From an uncultured Saprospiraceae bacterium (GTDB taxonomy: Bacteria; Bacteroidota; Bacteroidia; Chitinophagales; Saprospiraceae), in assembly GCA_938016265.1 (NCBI GenBank), contig CALLWB010000086.1:1-64000 (forward strand): a stretch of DNA of 64,000 nucleotides, in the 5' to 3' direction. The stretch's first letter is position 1. The number at the start of each line of letters is the position of its first letter. Made by a program: the position numbers and the translations under genes. The notes beneath the pieces were generated by a model. It saw nothing but the letters and a program-made list of their open reading frames with translations. It was not told the DNA's origin and searched no databases. Positions 37,482 through 45,979 of the stretch are shown here, one piece after another.

Positions 37482-38201
37482 ATGAGATTTTTCTTTTTTT
37501 TCGTTCTGCTTCTTGCTACCGCTTTTTCTTCCTGCAAAAAAGAAGACCCCGGAAGTGAGATATCAGCTACCATAGATGGTAATTCGTGGACCTCAGAACG
37601 TATTGTAACTGGAGTGAATACTGCTGGTGATTTAACAAAAATAGAAGCCTTTGCTGCTGACAATACAAGAATTATATTTAAAATGACAGACACTGGCTTG
37701 TCTGTATCTGGAGCAGATTTTCCTGAAGATATCTTTGGTGTTGCCCTTGCTAATAGTCTTGAGTTTTCAGCTACACCAAGCTTGCATGAGATTGCCTATT
37801 CTTTGCAGTTGTCTGGACCAAGTACTCAACTTACAAATGTACAGGTTTTAGTATCTGAGGATCAATTGACATTTTCGCCGCTGGCTGGTTCATTATTGGA
37901 GTCTGCGCCATTTACAAAGAGCTGGGTGGCGTCTAATAACCGTCCTTCCAATAACGAATATCAGTTGCTAAAAGTACGGATTGAATATGGACTAGGGTTG
38001 ACTTGGGAATCTGATGTGGTATTGGGTGTGACTTCGTTTCGCGCGCAGTACGATGGTGGCGGTTTGACAACGAATGAGATGACGGGGGATTTCACCCTTC
38101 AATCTCTGGATAGAGGGAGTAAGAAGATGAATGCTGATTTTAATTTTTCTACTTCGGAGGTTAGTGTTAGTGGAGGGAAGATCCTGGAGTTGGGGTATTG
38201 A
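37482..38201 (+). CDS. Secreted lipoprotein of unknown function
   Basis: 239 residues. A hydrophobic N-terminus ends in a lipobox (AFSSC, Cys18) followed by KKED, so it is a predicted lipoprotein. The body is Ser/Thr-rich and beta-strand-like. The opening motif (ISATIDGNSWTSE, residues 26-38) is typical of small Bacteroidota lipoproteins whose mature part starts with a 'xIDGxxW' strand; function unknown. It is divergent from giant A and convergent with the NqrM-like gene, with 17 bp between stop codons. No catalytic motif is visible. Confidence 0.8.
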   Translation: MRFFFFFVLLLATAFSSCKKEDPGSEISATIDGNSWTSERIVTGVNTAGDLTKIEAFAADNTRIIFKMTDTGLSVSGADFPEDIFGVALANSLEFSATPSLHEIAYSLQLSGPSTQLTNVQVLVSEDQLTFSPLAGSLLESAPFTKSWVASNNRPSNNEYQLLKVRIEYGLGLTWESDVVLGVTSFRAQYDGGGLTTNEMTGDFTLQSLDRGSKKMNADFNFSTSEVSVSGGKILELGY

Positions 38202-38218
38202 TATTGGAAGGTGTGAAA

Positions 38219-38434
38219 TTACGATTTGCCAGGTTCTGGCATTTGGCAGTCTTCGCCTTCTTTTTTACCACAGAGAGAGCATTCACCAAGTTCGGTTTTG
38301 AGCATGGGGTTGTTGCTGGAGCAGGTGCCTCTGAATTCCTGACCAGTTACTACCTGGCGTAAATTGATCAATACGAAAGAAATTCCGAAAACGAAAAGGA
38401 TAATTATAAATACTGGAAAGAAGGTACTCATCAT
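38219..38434 (-). CDS. Small membrane protein with four cysteines, NqrM-like (DUF539-like)
   Basis: 71 residues. One transmembrane helix (about 5-24) is followed by a soluble tail with Cys38, Cys52, Cys55 and Cys63 (RGTCSS and GECSLCGKK). The size, the MSTFF start, the single helix and the Cys-rich tail match the NqrM family, which helps install the Fe centre in the membrane subunits of the Na+-pumping NADH:quinone reductase. An ApbE flavin transferase, the other maturation factor for that complex, is encoded 2 kb away, which supports the call. No nqr subunit gene lies in the window. The start may be either of two adjacent ATG codons. A different redox or metal role is possible. Confidence 0.6.
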   Translation of the reverse strand: MMSTFFPVFIIILFVFGISFVLINLRQVVTGQEFRGTCSSNNPMLKTELGECSLCGKKEGEDCQMPEPGKS

Positions 38435-38595
38435 TTTTTTTAGTTTTTCTGTTAGCTATTAAACAGTATAATTGTTAAATAGTTCTAGGCAAAGATAACT
38501 GAATCTTTGGAAAGTTATTGCCTGGGTTATTAAGTTATTGAGTGTATTAGATTCTTGAGTTATCGGGCAACCATTTCCAAGCTGGCAATTTTTAG

Positions 38596-38603
38596 TACTT
38601 TTG
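38596..38603 (+). promoter_or_regulatory. Candidate -7 promoter element for mazG
   Basis: TACTTTTG fits TAnnTTTG. No clear TTTG sits at -33; TTTC at 38574-38577 is the best candidate. Transcription from about 38610 would favour the ATG at 38666 over the upstream GTG at 38621 as the mazG start. Confidence 0.3.
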
Positions 38604-38665
38604 TTTGACCTGCTAGGAACGTGCAGAACTATTTACTGTTTATTAAGATCAAAAAATCGCAATTC

Positions 38666-39436
38666 ATGCAAAAAAAATTAGAGGCATTTGGACGACTGCT
38701 TACTATCATGGATGAACTTAGGGAACAATGTCCGTGGGATCGAAAACAAACCATGGAGTCCTTGAGAAATCTTACGATAGAAGAAACTTATGAATTGGCA
38801 GACGCCATCCTTGAAAAAGATTTGCAGGAAGTCAAAGAAGAGATTGGCGACATTATGCTGCACATGGTTTTTTATGGTAAAATCGCAGAAGAAAAAAAGG
38901 CCTTTGATATCGCAGATTCCTTAAATGCAGTATGCGAAAAACTGATCAACAGACATCCACACATCTATGGAGATGTAGAGGTCGAAGATGAGGAAGAAGT
39001 GAAACGCAATTGGGAACAACTAAAGCTGAAAGAAGGCAAAAAATCAACCTTATCCGGCGTTCCAAAATCACTCCCGGCAATGGTAAAAGCCTATCGGATG
39101 CAAGAGAAAACAGCCCAGGTTGGCTTCGAATGGGACAACAAGGAACAAGTCTGGGAAAAGGTGCAAGAAGAAATGGGCGAGTTCACCGAAACACTAGAAG
39201 CAACTGGCACCCAGGAAAAAAGAGAGGAGGAGTTTGGCGATTTACTGTTTGCTTTAGTCAACTACGCCCGTTTTCAGAATATCGACCCCGAAACTGCGCT
39301 CGAACGAACCAACAAAAAATTTAAATCCCGATTTGAATACATTGAAAAACAGGCGGACAAAAGCCTGACAGATATGACATTGGAGGAAATGGATGCGCTG
39401 TGGGATAAGGCGAAGAGGTTGGAGCGAGGCGCATAA
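38666..39436 (+). CDS. mazG: Nucleoside triphosphate pyrophosphohydrolase MazG
   Basis: 256 residues from ATG at 38666; an upstream in-frame GTG at 38621 would add 15 residues of poor conservation. MazG hydrolyses nucleoside triphosphates to monophosphates and pyrophosphate, cleaning the nucleotide pool. Both MazG domains are visible: the first has CPWDRKQT (23-30) and the metal-binding helices EETYELADA and EEIGDIMLHM, and the second has EEMGEFTE and EEEFGDLLFALVN. The length fits the two-domain family. It is a single gene, convergent with the downstream lipoprotein gene; the gap holds a dispersed repeat. Confidence 0.95.
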   Translation: MQKKLEAFGRLLTIMDELREQCPWDRKQTMESLRNLTIEETYELADAILEKDLQEVKEEIGDIMLHMVFYGKIAEEKKAFDIADSLNAVCEKLINRHPHIYGDVEVEDEEEVKRNWEQLKLKEGKKSTLSGVPKSLPAMVKAYRMQEKTAQVGFEWDNKEQVWEKVQEEMGEFTETLEATGTQEKREEEFGDLLFALVNYARFQNIDPETALERTNKKFKSRFEYIEKQADKSLTDMTLEEMDALWDKAKRLERGA

Positions 39437-39484
39437 TATTTTTTAAACGCAGAGAGGCGCAAAGACGCAGAGATTATCGCAAAT
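39436..39484. repeat. Dispersed intergenic repeat, copy 1
   Basis: Contains TTTTTTAAACGCAGAG followed by GGCGCAAAGACGCAGAG and TTATCGC. Near-identical sequence occurs at 44548-44590, and a shorter version at 44609-44632. It starts at the last base of the mazG stop codon. Confidence 0.75.
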
Positions 39485-39605
39485 CAAATAATGAATCGTA
39501 CGGAATATCCGCCGTCGTGGGGCTGTATTTTTTGAATTGCCGAAAGTCGGACCACATTCAAAACTCTGCGAGATCGTTCAGTAATCTACCAACTACTTAC
39601 GACCA

Positions 39606-40226
39606 CTAAAGATCATCCAGTAATGCTTGTTCTCTTACCGAATCAGTGTAGGCGATCATCATCTCTTTTCCATCGCAATTTAGTTCGATTTGTTGATTTT
39701 GGAAGACCCAAATGTGGCGGTCACAGCCTTCTTTGTCTTCATCTTCAATTGGGATGACAACATGGGGTGGGCCGTATTTCTTCTTGAAGAGTTTGAGTGT
39801 TTGTACCAGCACTTTTTCGTCGCTGCTCTTCTTCGGTATTTTAGGCAGGCATTCAATTCTGTAGAGTTCATCTTCGTGGTAGAAGGTATCAAAATAGACT
39901 CTTACTTTTCCATCTTCCGGGAGTTTCAGATCGTAGACAAATACACGGGTATTTTTCGTTTTGTAAACGCCGTATACTTTTTTCTTTTTTACTAGCTTAT
40001 TCTTGTAGCGGACAACATCCATTCTGCTCATTCCAAAAACATGATCCAGGATCAAGGTATCATTTGCTTCTTCTTTCATTCCTTCCTGGATGCGGTGGTG
40101 CAGCTGTTCCTCTGGGGTCATATTTGCGTAAGGGTCTACTTCTTTTGGCTCTTCTGGAGCCGGAGCAGATCCTCCACAAGCAATTAAGAACAAGGAGATT
40201 AGCAGATATAGGTAGTTCAATTTCAT
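39606..40226 (-). CDS. Lipoprotein of unknown function
   Basis: 206 residues. A signal segment ends in a lipobox (FLIAC, Cys17), followed by a Pro/Glu-rich linker (APAPEEPKEVDP). The mature domain has the look of a small secreted beta domain that relates a reference value to a change (YKTKNTRVFVYDLKLP, LYRIECLPKIPKK, KKYGPP). The phrase KLFKKKYGPP near residue 150 is common in secreted proteins of the SmpA/OmlA-like beta type, but I cannot assign the family. It is transcribed separately from apbE (170 bp gap). Confidence 0.75.
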   Translation of the reverse strand: MKLNYLYLLISLFLIACGGSAPAPEEPKEVDPYANMTPEEQLHHRIQEGMKEEANDTLILDHVFGMSRMDVVRYKNKLVKKKKVYGVYKTKNTRVFVYDLKLPEDGKVRVYFDTFYHEDELYRIECLPKIPKKSSDEKVLVQTLKLFKKKYGPPHVVIPIEDEDKEGCDRHIWVFQNQQIELNCDGKEMMIAYTDSVREQALLDDL

Positions 40227-40395
40227 TCTGCAAAGATAATTTTTTTGTTGATTAATTTTTAATTGGTTAATGGAATAATGGTTAATAATTGATAGTGGTA
40301 TAATAGTTCATAGTCGTTGCTTCATGGCCAACGATAACTAGTAAAGGAGAGCACCCAATTGGAAGCAAATGGCATCATTAACTAATCGACCATTC

Positions 40396-41427
40396 TTATT
40401 TTAGCAAATAGGCTTCGAGGGGTTTTGTGTATTTAGTCTGGAGCTCACCGTTTTTCCCACCGTAGATAAAATAGCCTTCCAGACTTGGGTCAGCGTTTAT
40501 TAGTTGAAAGGCTTTTTCCATTCCTAGGACCATGCAGGCGGTCGCGTAGGCGTCGGCAGTCATACAGTCGTTTGCCAAAATAGAAACACCAAGCAGGTCG
40601 TTTTTCTCTGGGAAACCTGTTTTCGGGTTGATAGTATGTCCATATTTTACTCCGTCTTTTTCGTGGAAGTTTCTGTAATTCCCAGAGGAGGCAATGCTTC
40701 TATTTTCAAGCAAAATGATTTGTTGTACTTCGTTGTACGCTGCATCTGAGTTGGGGGTATTGATGCCGATGGACCATAGATTGCCCTGTCCATTTTTGCC
40801 GTTGGCGCGCACTTCTCCGCCAATGTCTACGAGGTAGTTCTTTACTCCTTTGCGCTCCAGTAATTTTGCTAGAATGTCTACCCCGTATCCCTTCGCGATC
40901 GCACTGAAGTCGAGTTGTGCATTTGGATTTTCTTTATGATAATGAATGCCGTCTTTTATTTTCTCTCCGAGGATTTGATCAAAGCCGACTAGGCGTCTTA
41001 GCGAATCAACAACAGCTTTATCAGCGGCGGCCATTTTCTTTTCTGTGTAGCCGAACCCCCAATAATTGACAAGGGGCATGATTGTCGGTTCGAAAGCACC
41101 TGAGGTGATTCGGAATATTTCTTTCGCTCGACTGAATACTTGTTCAAAATGAATGGCTTCCCCTTCCTTCAATTTGAGGGTAGTGTTCTGGTTAAATTTG
41201 GAGATGGTGGCGCTTGGGATGTAGGTGGATAGTTCCTCCAGCATTTCATTTAACAACACATCGATTTCTTTTTGATGATCGATTTTTCCGAGGTAGGTAA
41301 TTCGGTAGTAGGTGCCCATTGTTTCACCTGTTAATATGATTTTTTTATTGGTAGGAGGGGCTTGATTTTTGCAAGCTGCGCTTAGGATTAATAGTAAAAA
41401 TAGCGTGATTTTTATTGGAAGGTTCAT
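40396..41427 (-). CDS. apbE: FAD:protein FMN transferase (ApbE), lipoprotein
   Basis: 343 residues with a lipobox (LSAAC, Cys19), as in many ApbE proteins. The enzyme transfers FMN from FAD to a Thr of target flavoproteins such as NqrB, NqrC or RnfG/D in the periplasm. Family motifs are visible in order: GETMGTYYRITY near residue 35, DFSAIAKGYGVD, YLVDIGGEVRANG, SIASSGNYRNF, GHTINPKTGFP and MTADAYATACMVLG, the last holding the Mg-binding Thr/Asp region. Length is normal. Its presence near an NqrM-like gene suggests service to Na+-NQR, although no target is encoded in the window. Confidence 0.95.
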   Translation of the reverse strand: MNLPIKITLFLLLILSAACKNQAPPTNKKIILTGETMGTYYRITYLGKIDHQKEIDVLLNEMLEELSTYIPSATISKFNQNTTLKLKEGEAIHFEQVFSRAKEIFRITSGAFEPTIMPLVNYWGFGYTEKKMAAADKAVVDSLRRLVGFDQILGEKIKDGIHYHKENPNAQLDFSAIAKGYGVDILAKLLERKGVKNYLVDIGGEVRANGKNGQGNLWSIGINTPNSDAAYNEVQQIILLENRSIASSGNYRNFHEKDGVKYGHTINPKTGFPEKNDLLGVSILANDCMTADAYATACMVLGMEKAFQLINADPSLEGYFIYGGKNGELQTKYTKPLEAYLLK

Positions 41428-41504
41428 CGTTCTGCTTTAGGTCATCAATTTACAAAAAAGCTGGCAGTAGAGCGTTAGCCAGGAAGTAAAAGATTCTTTA
41501 TTTG

Positions 41505-41518
41505 TCAGGGCTAAAGCC
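41505..41518 (+). repeat. Short dispersed sequence TCAGGGCTAAAGCC
   Basis: The same 14-mer occurs at 51215-51228, and a near inverted copy (GGGCTTAAGCCCTGA) at 51161-51175. It lies in the 250-bp gap between apbE and the CHAT gene. Confidence 0.6.
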
Positions 41519-41677
41519 GAATTGGTGTGTAAGGATATCCCCAGATCAAAGACTAGGGGTACTGAGAAAAAAGAATCGACTATGTATAAGTCTACCATCT
41601 GTAGCGCAGCAGACTGGCCAACTGCAATTTATTTCGGCCTAATTGTTTTTATCAAGTGTTCAGTGGTAACAAAAAAA

Positions 41678-44437
41678 TTATTGCTCCTTTTCTTTTGAGG
41701 GTTTGTTTTCTGGTTTGAATATCCATAATATTAACAGCATAAAGATGAGGGCGGCCATTGCCCACACCCACCCAGGCTTTCCGGAAAGTGACAAACGGTC
41801 AGACGCTCCGACATGAATGAACCCTGCCCAATAGTAGGGATGTTGGTGGAGGATATCGGAGTCGTGTAGAAAATCCAACTTGGCGGCTTGCAATGCTTCA
41901 GTTTGTGTATCTCCTTTGTTCAATTGGTTGTAGAAATTGCTCATGATTAGTTGGGTTGCGCGTTCGTCAACGGACCATAAGGAAGTTAGGGTGGCAGGTA
42001 CTCCAGCCGTGCAGAATCCGCGGGCCAAACTCATGACGCCTTCCCCTTTTTCCAGATTACCAGTCCCCGATTCGCAAGTACTCAGCACCACCAAATCAGC
42101 AGAAAACTGCTGGGTGTACAACTCGGATAAGGTCAGGGTATCTTCATAGAAAAATATAGATGGCTGCTCCCCCGCTATCGCATGCGTGGAAAGATGAAGC
42201 ACTTGTTTATCAATGGCTGCTTCGAGAAAATTGGTTTTGGTCGCTTCTTTTTTTAGGAGGACTTGTCCATTCAACAACTCACCTAGTTCAATAACTTGCG
42301 CTTCGCTACGTTTTAGTTTGGGGAGTCCGGCCTCTGGAAAATTTACAGGAGCAACTGCCAGGAAACCTCTGGCCTCGGAAGGCACTTCCCGTTTGTTTTC
42401 GAGCAATACGGACATCGAGTAGGCATAGTTGATGGTCTTATCATTGAGCAGGTAACGATCCGCAAGGGTCTCCGCTCTCCTATCGTCCTTTTCCTGGAGC
42501 AATACCTCAAATGGCAAATAGTTAAGGTAACTATCTCCTATTATGATCAAGCGGTTTTTTGTCCAGCCAATGGGCGCAATCAATTGTTGATACAACTCAG
42601 ATGCAGCATTGGTCAGTTTAGAAATCGATCCTTGGCGATGCGTCAAGGAACTCAACAGTTCATTGGTCAACAATTTTGCCTGTTGATTACTTCCAAGATG
42701 GTGGAGCGCTGTTTTCCAGTTGGACAATTGTAGTGCGTAGATGGCGCTATCGGTATTCATAAAAGCGATCAGCTCGGCCCCATTACTTGAAAGGTAAGAT
42801 TTCGCGTCTCGTAAATCAGGCACTTTCCAACTGTTTTTATATTGCAAGAAAGCAGGAAACTGTTCTTCAAACCCTAACAACAAACTTTCGTATTCCTTCT
42901 TTTTATCTAGTAAATCCTGCCGAATGGAGGAGATTTCCTGATGGTCATTTTTTGAAAAACTTTGGAATAGATCATATTCTAAATCAGCGATTACCTTTCT
43001 ACTTTCCACTTCCAGATTCAGGAGGCTGTCTGGTATGGAGGAAAAGGCTAGCGCTTTATCGTGGTTGATTTCATCCAATAGCAGAACAGCGCGGCTTTTT
43101 TCAAAAAAATAATAGGCCTCCTTTGGTTTATCCAACAAATAGCAGGTTTCAATTGCGGACTCATAGATCGGACGGGTTTGGTTGCGCCAGAAAAGTCGGG
43201 ATCGTTGTTCCTGATTTTCAAATCGAATCTGATCGATTAGATGATCCGCTAACTGATAGACTTTCAAGGCTTCGAGGAGGTGGTTTCGATTTTGGTCTTG
43301 CTTATAAAACTGATTGTATCCTCCAGCCAAATCTTCCAAATAGGTCAGGACATCTTTTTTAAGATAAACCAAATTGAGCTGTTCTTTCCTTGGCAGATCG
43401 GTATAAAATTTTTCGGGGACAAGCCGCTTGATTGCTAGTAGGTAATGGTCTATCCCCTCCTGGTATCTTTTTGCCGCTAAATAGGCATCACCACTATTGT
43501 TGTGAACCATGGCTGCTACTTTAGACTGATCTGCATCAGGCAAAATTTCACATTTCTTTAGTGCGGTCTGTAGGACAGCGATGGCCTCCTCCACCTGTCC
43601 TGTTTCTCGAAAACCAAACCCGAAATTTACCAGGTCTTCGATTTCCTCTTCTTCTCTGCCTTTTCGTTCTTTATTAATGGCGTAGGATTCATAAAAAGAA
43701 TATAATGCTTCCCTTGGTTTATCCAGGGCTAGGTACTGTAGGCCGATATTATTGTGGCTGTTGGCCAGATTGCCTTCTACCAGGATGCTATGGCAGTTGT
43801 TTTCGTAGTACTTCTGTGATAATTCTAACTGTTTGATGGCATTTTCTGACTGTTGGAGCTCTCCATAAACGATGGCCATGTCGTTGCTCAATCGGGCAAA
43901 CTGGGCTTCGTAGTTGCCTACAAGGTCTGCTCCTTTTTCGAAAGCGAGTTGATAATAATGGATGGCACGTTCATAATCGCCAAAGTCCTTGTAGATGTTT
44001 GCCAATTGTCGGTAAGCTTCGAGAAATTTGGGGTGGTTTTGACTGCTCCAAATCGTGGCCGCTGCTTCTATGTGGGTGATGGCTTGCTTGGGGTGTTGTA
44101 ATTTCCGATGAAAGAAGCCTAGGTTGAGGTGACTTTGTCCCAGATCATGGTGTTGAGGTTCGAGGGCTTTTTGGCGGGCTTCCAGTCCTAGTTTGGTGGC
44201 ATTTATTGCTTCGGTATATTGTTTTTTCTTGTAGTGTGCGACGCCGAGTTTATGGTAGGCGAGGCCGAGCACGGAGGAGGAATCTCCAAGGGTAGATTTA
44301 ATTTCCAGGATTAGGCTATCTAGTTGTTTGGTTGTTTTAAGTTGGGTTGCAGCGGAGGCGAAGGATTCAGTGTCTTGTCCGTGGGTTGTAGACAATACAA
44401 AGAGTAAGGTATATAGGAAAAGCAAGGTTTGCTTCAT
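41678..44437 (-). CDS. Exported TPR-CHAT protein (caspase-like protease domain), membrane-anchored
   Basis: 919 residues. A signal peptide (1-20) is followed by many TPR repeats (about 50-440; for example LGLAYHKLGVAHYKKKQYTE), a helical linker with a coiled-coil-like stretch (about 450-560), and a CHAT domain (about 610-870). The catalytic His sits in LHLSTHA (about 750) and the Cys in VVLSTCESGTG (about 787), the clan CD dyad. Other CHAT landmarks are YLPFEVLL and LWSVDERAT. A transmembrane helix (about 885-905) is followed by a basic-acidic tail, which would hold the protease domain on the periplasmic side. The substrate is unknown. It is a monocistronic gene, 345 bp from its upstream neighbour. 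Confidence 0.92.
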   Translation of the reverse strand: MKQTLLFLYTLLFVLSTTHGQDTESFASAATQLKTTKQLDSLILEIKSTLGDSSSVLGLAYHKLGVAHYKKKQYTEAINATKLGLEARQKALEPQHHDLGQSHLNLGFFHRKLQHPKQAITHIEAAATIWSSQNHPKFLEAYRQLANIYKDFGDYERAIHYYQLAFEKGADLVGNYEAQFARLSNDMAIVYGELQQSENAIKQLELSQKYYENNCHSILVEGNLANSHNNIGLQYLALDKPREALYSFYESYAINKERKGREEEEIEDLVNFGFGFRETGQVEEAIAVLQTALKKCEILPDADQSKVAAMVHNNSGDAYLAAKRYQEGIDHYLLAIKRLVPEKFYTDLPRKEQLNLVYLKKDVLTYLEDLAGGYNQFYKQDQNRNHLLEALKVYQLADHLIDQIRFENQEQRSRLFWRNQTRPIYESAIETCYLLDKPKEAYYFFEKSRAVLLLDEINHDKALAFSSIPDSLLNLEVESRKVIADLEYDLFQSFSKNDHQEISSIRQDLLDKKKEYESLLLGFEEQFPAFLQYKNSWKVPDLRDAKSYLSSNGAELIAFMNTDSAIYALQLSNWKTALHHLGSNQQAKLLTNELLSSLTHRQGSISKLTNAASELYQQLIAPIGWTKNRLIIIGDSYLNYLPFEVLLQEKDDRRAETLADRYLLNDKTINYAYSMSVLLENKREVPSEARGFLAVAPVNFPEAGLPKLKRSEAQVIELGELLNGQVLLKKEATKTNFLEAAIDKQVLHLSTHAIAGEQPSIFFYEDTLTLSELYTQQFSADLVVLSTCESGTGNLEKGEGVMSLARGFCTAGVPATLTSLWSVDERATQLIMSNFYNQLNKGDTQTEALQAAKLDFLHDSDILHQHPYYWAGFIHVGASDRLSLSGKPGWVWAMAALIFMLLILWIFKPENKPSKEKEQ

Positions 44438-44547
44438 AGGAATGCATCCGCATGGAGATTAAAAAATGTGTTTTACAGGTTAAAATTAATTTAAAATAGT
44501 GGGTTTCTTTAATTATTGTAGGAATGAGTGAATGCTAGAAGGCGTGA

Positions 44548-44590
44548 ATATTTTTAAACGCAGAGGCGCAAAGACGCAAAGTTTTATCGC
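44548..44590. repeat. Dispersed intergenic repeat, copy 2
   Basis: Contains ATATTTTTAAACGCAGAGG, then CGCAAAGACGCAAAG and TTATCGC, matching copy 1 at 39436-39484 in the same orientation. Confidence 0.75.
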
Positions 44591-44608
44591 TTGTGGCGGA
44601 TCGTTTTA

Positions 44609-44632
44609 GATATTTTTAAACGCGGAGACGTT
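44609..44632. repeat. Dispersed intergenic repeat, truncated copy 3
   Basis: GATATTTTTAAACGCGGAGA repeats only the first half of copies 1 and 2, 19 bp after the end of copy 2. Confidence 0.55.
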
Positions 44633-44719
44633 CAGTATGTTCGTTCTGGAGGTGATGGAAGGAAGAGAAAACTTGGAGAGGGAGTGAGCAGATTTTTCAT
44701 ATTTCCAACCTATTACAAA

Positions 44720-44758
44720 AAAAGCTGCTAGGCTTTTAACCCAGCAGCTTTTATATTT
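44720..44758 (-). terminator. Rho-independent terminator of the acidic secreted-protein gene
   Basis: Arms AAAAGCTGCT (44720-44729) and AGCAGCTTTT (44743-44752) are exact inverted repeats with two further G-C pairs in the loop. On the minus strand the hairpin ends in a run of T, 30 bp past the stop codon at 44782. A smaller hairpin (AACAGAA/TTCTGTT) sits directly after the stop. Confidence 0.8.
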
Positions 44759-44781
44759 CTAAAACAGAAGAAGTTCTGTTT

Positions 44782-45603
44782 TTAGTTTTTCTTTATTTTA
44801 TCTGCTTTGAGCATGGCTTCTATTTCGGCTTTGCGAATGGTTAGCTCTTTGATTTGATCGTTGATCATTTCTACCTCCATTTTTAGGTCTTCGGTAGTTA
44901 TTTCTGGAGCTTGTAGATTCATTTCGCCTGGATCAGCCATGTCCATTTGGGCAGGGTCCATCATGTCCATATCGGTTGGAGGTTCTGGAGCCATGTCTGC
45001 ACCTGGATCCATTTCGATGTATGCGCCGGATTCCATATCCATTGCATCATTTGGATCGAGCATAGAAGGGTCTTCTACTTGCATGTCGTCTCCAACTGCA
45101 AAGTTGAACTCTACGTCGAATTCGTAAAAATTGGGATCAAATTTGGCTTTTACACCAGAAGCTGCTAGTTCTGGAGATAGTCCTCTTTTGATATTCACCA
45201 TTGCTAGTCCGTCCTCTTCCTGAGAATCTACTAGTGTGTATCGTGGTACCATTAGTTTGAGAGTGACCTCTTCTTCTAGTTTTACTCCTCGAATGGTGAC
45301 TTCTTTTTTCAGTCCTGGTATATCGATAGCGAATGCTTCGCCTTTCTTTTCTTTGGTAATTTTGTATCGTCCAGCAAGCATTAGTTGCTCGAGTATTTTT
45401 TCACTTCCGTTAAGTAATTTTACATCAATCAGCATGCGAAGGCCATCGTTGTCCCATTGCTCTACTTCATAAGGATGGTCAAACTCCAGGGAAATCTCCT
45501 GACTCATTTGCGGGTCAACAGTTTTGACATACGTTTTGTTTGCTTGTCCAAAAGCAACCCCGGTTATTAGTGCACAACCAATTATTAAAAACAGATTCTT
45601 CAT
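44782..45603 (-). CDS. Secreted acidic protein with Asp/Met/Pro-rich segment and C-terminal coiled coil
   Basis: 273 residues. The signal peptide is 1-19 (ending AFGQ). Residues about 25-170 form a beta-rich domain that resembles adhesin-like autotransporter-fold domains of Bacteroidota periplasmic proteins (weak). Residues about 170-235 are low-complexity and highly acidic, with repeated DMxMxDPxxMDM-like phrases. Residues about 236-270 form a Lys/Glu heptad-like coiled coil (NDQIKELTIRKAEIEAML). The acidic stretch could bind divalent cations. I do not recognise the family. It has its own terminator, and no partner gene is adjacent. Confidence 0.75.
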   Translation of the reverse strand: MKNLFLIIGCALITGVAFGQANKTYVKTVDPQMSQEISLEFDHPYEVEQWDNDGLRMLIDVKLLNGSEKILEQLMLAGRYKITKEKKGEAFAIDIPGLKKEVTIRGVKLEEEVTLKLMVPRYTLVDSQEEDGLAMVNIKRGLSPELAASGVKAKFDPNFYEFDVEFNFAVGDDMQVEDPSMLDPNDAMDMESGAYIEMDPGADMAPEPPTDMDMMDPAQMDMADPGEMNLQAPEITTEDLKMEVEMINDQIKELTIRKAEIEAMLKADKIKKN

Positions 45604-45979
45604 GATTATTTGTTAGTGATTAGGAAAATGTATAATATGATTAAAAAAATTATCTCTTATATAGTACAGCTATCAATATAACTGTTTTAGTTGGGAATCT
45701 ATTTTATATGTTCATGAATATTCACAAAAACCGGAAATAATACGACACCATCTATTCGACGGATAAAATTTCGAATTTCATTAAATTAATATAAATTCCT
45801 TTACAATAATGTTGAGTCTAATAGCAAGAATGATGCCCGATATTAGCGATCACAACGTAATTTCACACAACATGTAATACGGGTCTTCTTAAAAATAACG
45901 AATGTTCTTAGGTGAATAAAACCACCTCTAGTAGAATTGGATTATCAAGATAGGCATCTTTGGTGGTAAAAAAAATGGT
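45604..45979. other. Intergenic region, no feature seen
   Basis: About 375 bp of AT-rich sequence upstream of the acidic-protein gene. I find no convincing gene, repeat or strong hairpin. It should carry the promoter of the minus-strand gene, but no good TAnnTTTG match is present. Confidence 0.4.

Larger units (their letters stand above)
44438..44781. other. Intergenic region with dispersed repeats and a terminator
   Basis: Between the CHAT gene start and the end of the acidic-protein gene there are two copies of the dispersed repeat (44548-44590 and 44609-44632) and one terminator hairpin. No coding sequence is evident. Confidence 0.6.

Noticed and set aside
41578-41695. Open frame MYKSTICSAADWPTAIYFGL in the gap before the CHAT gene end
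   Set aside because: It runs into the 3' end of the CHAT gene on the opposite strand, has fewer than 40 codons, and has no supporting signal.
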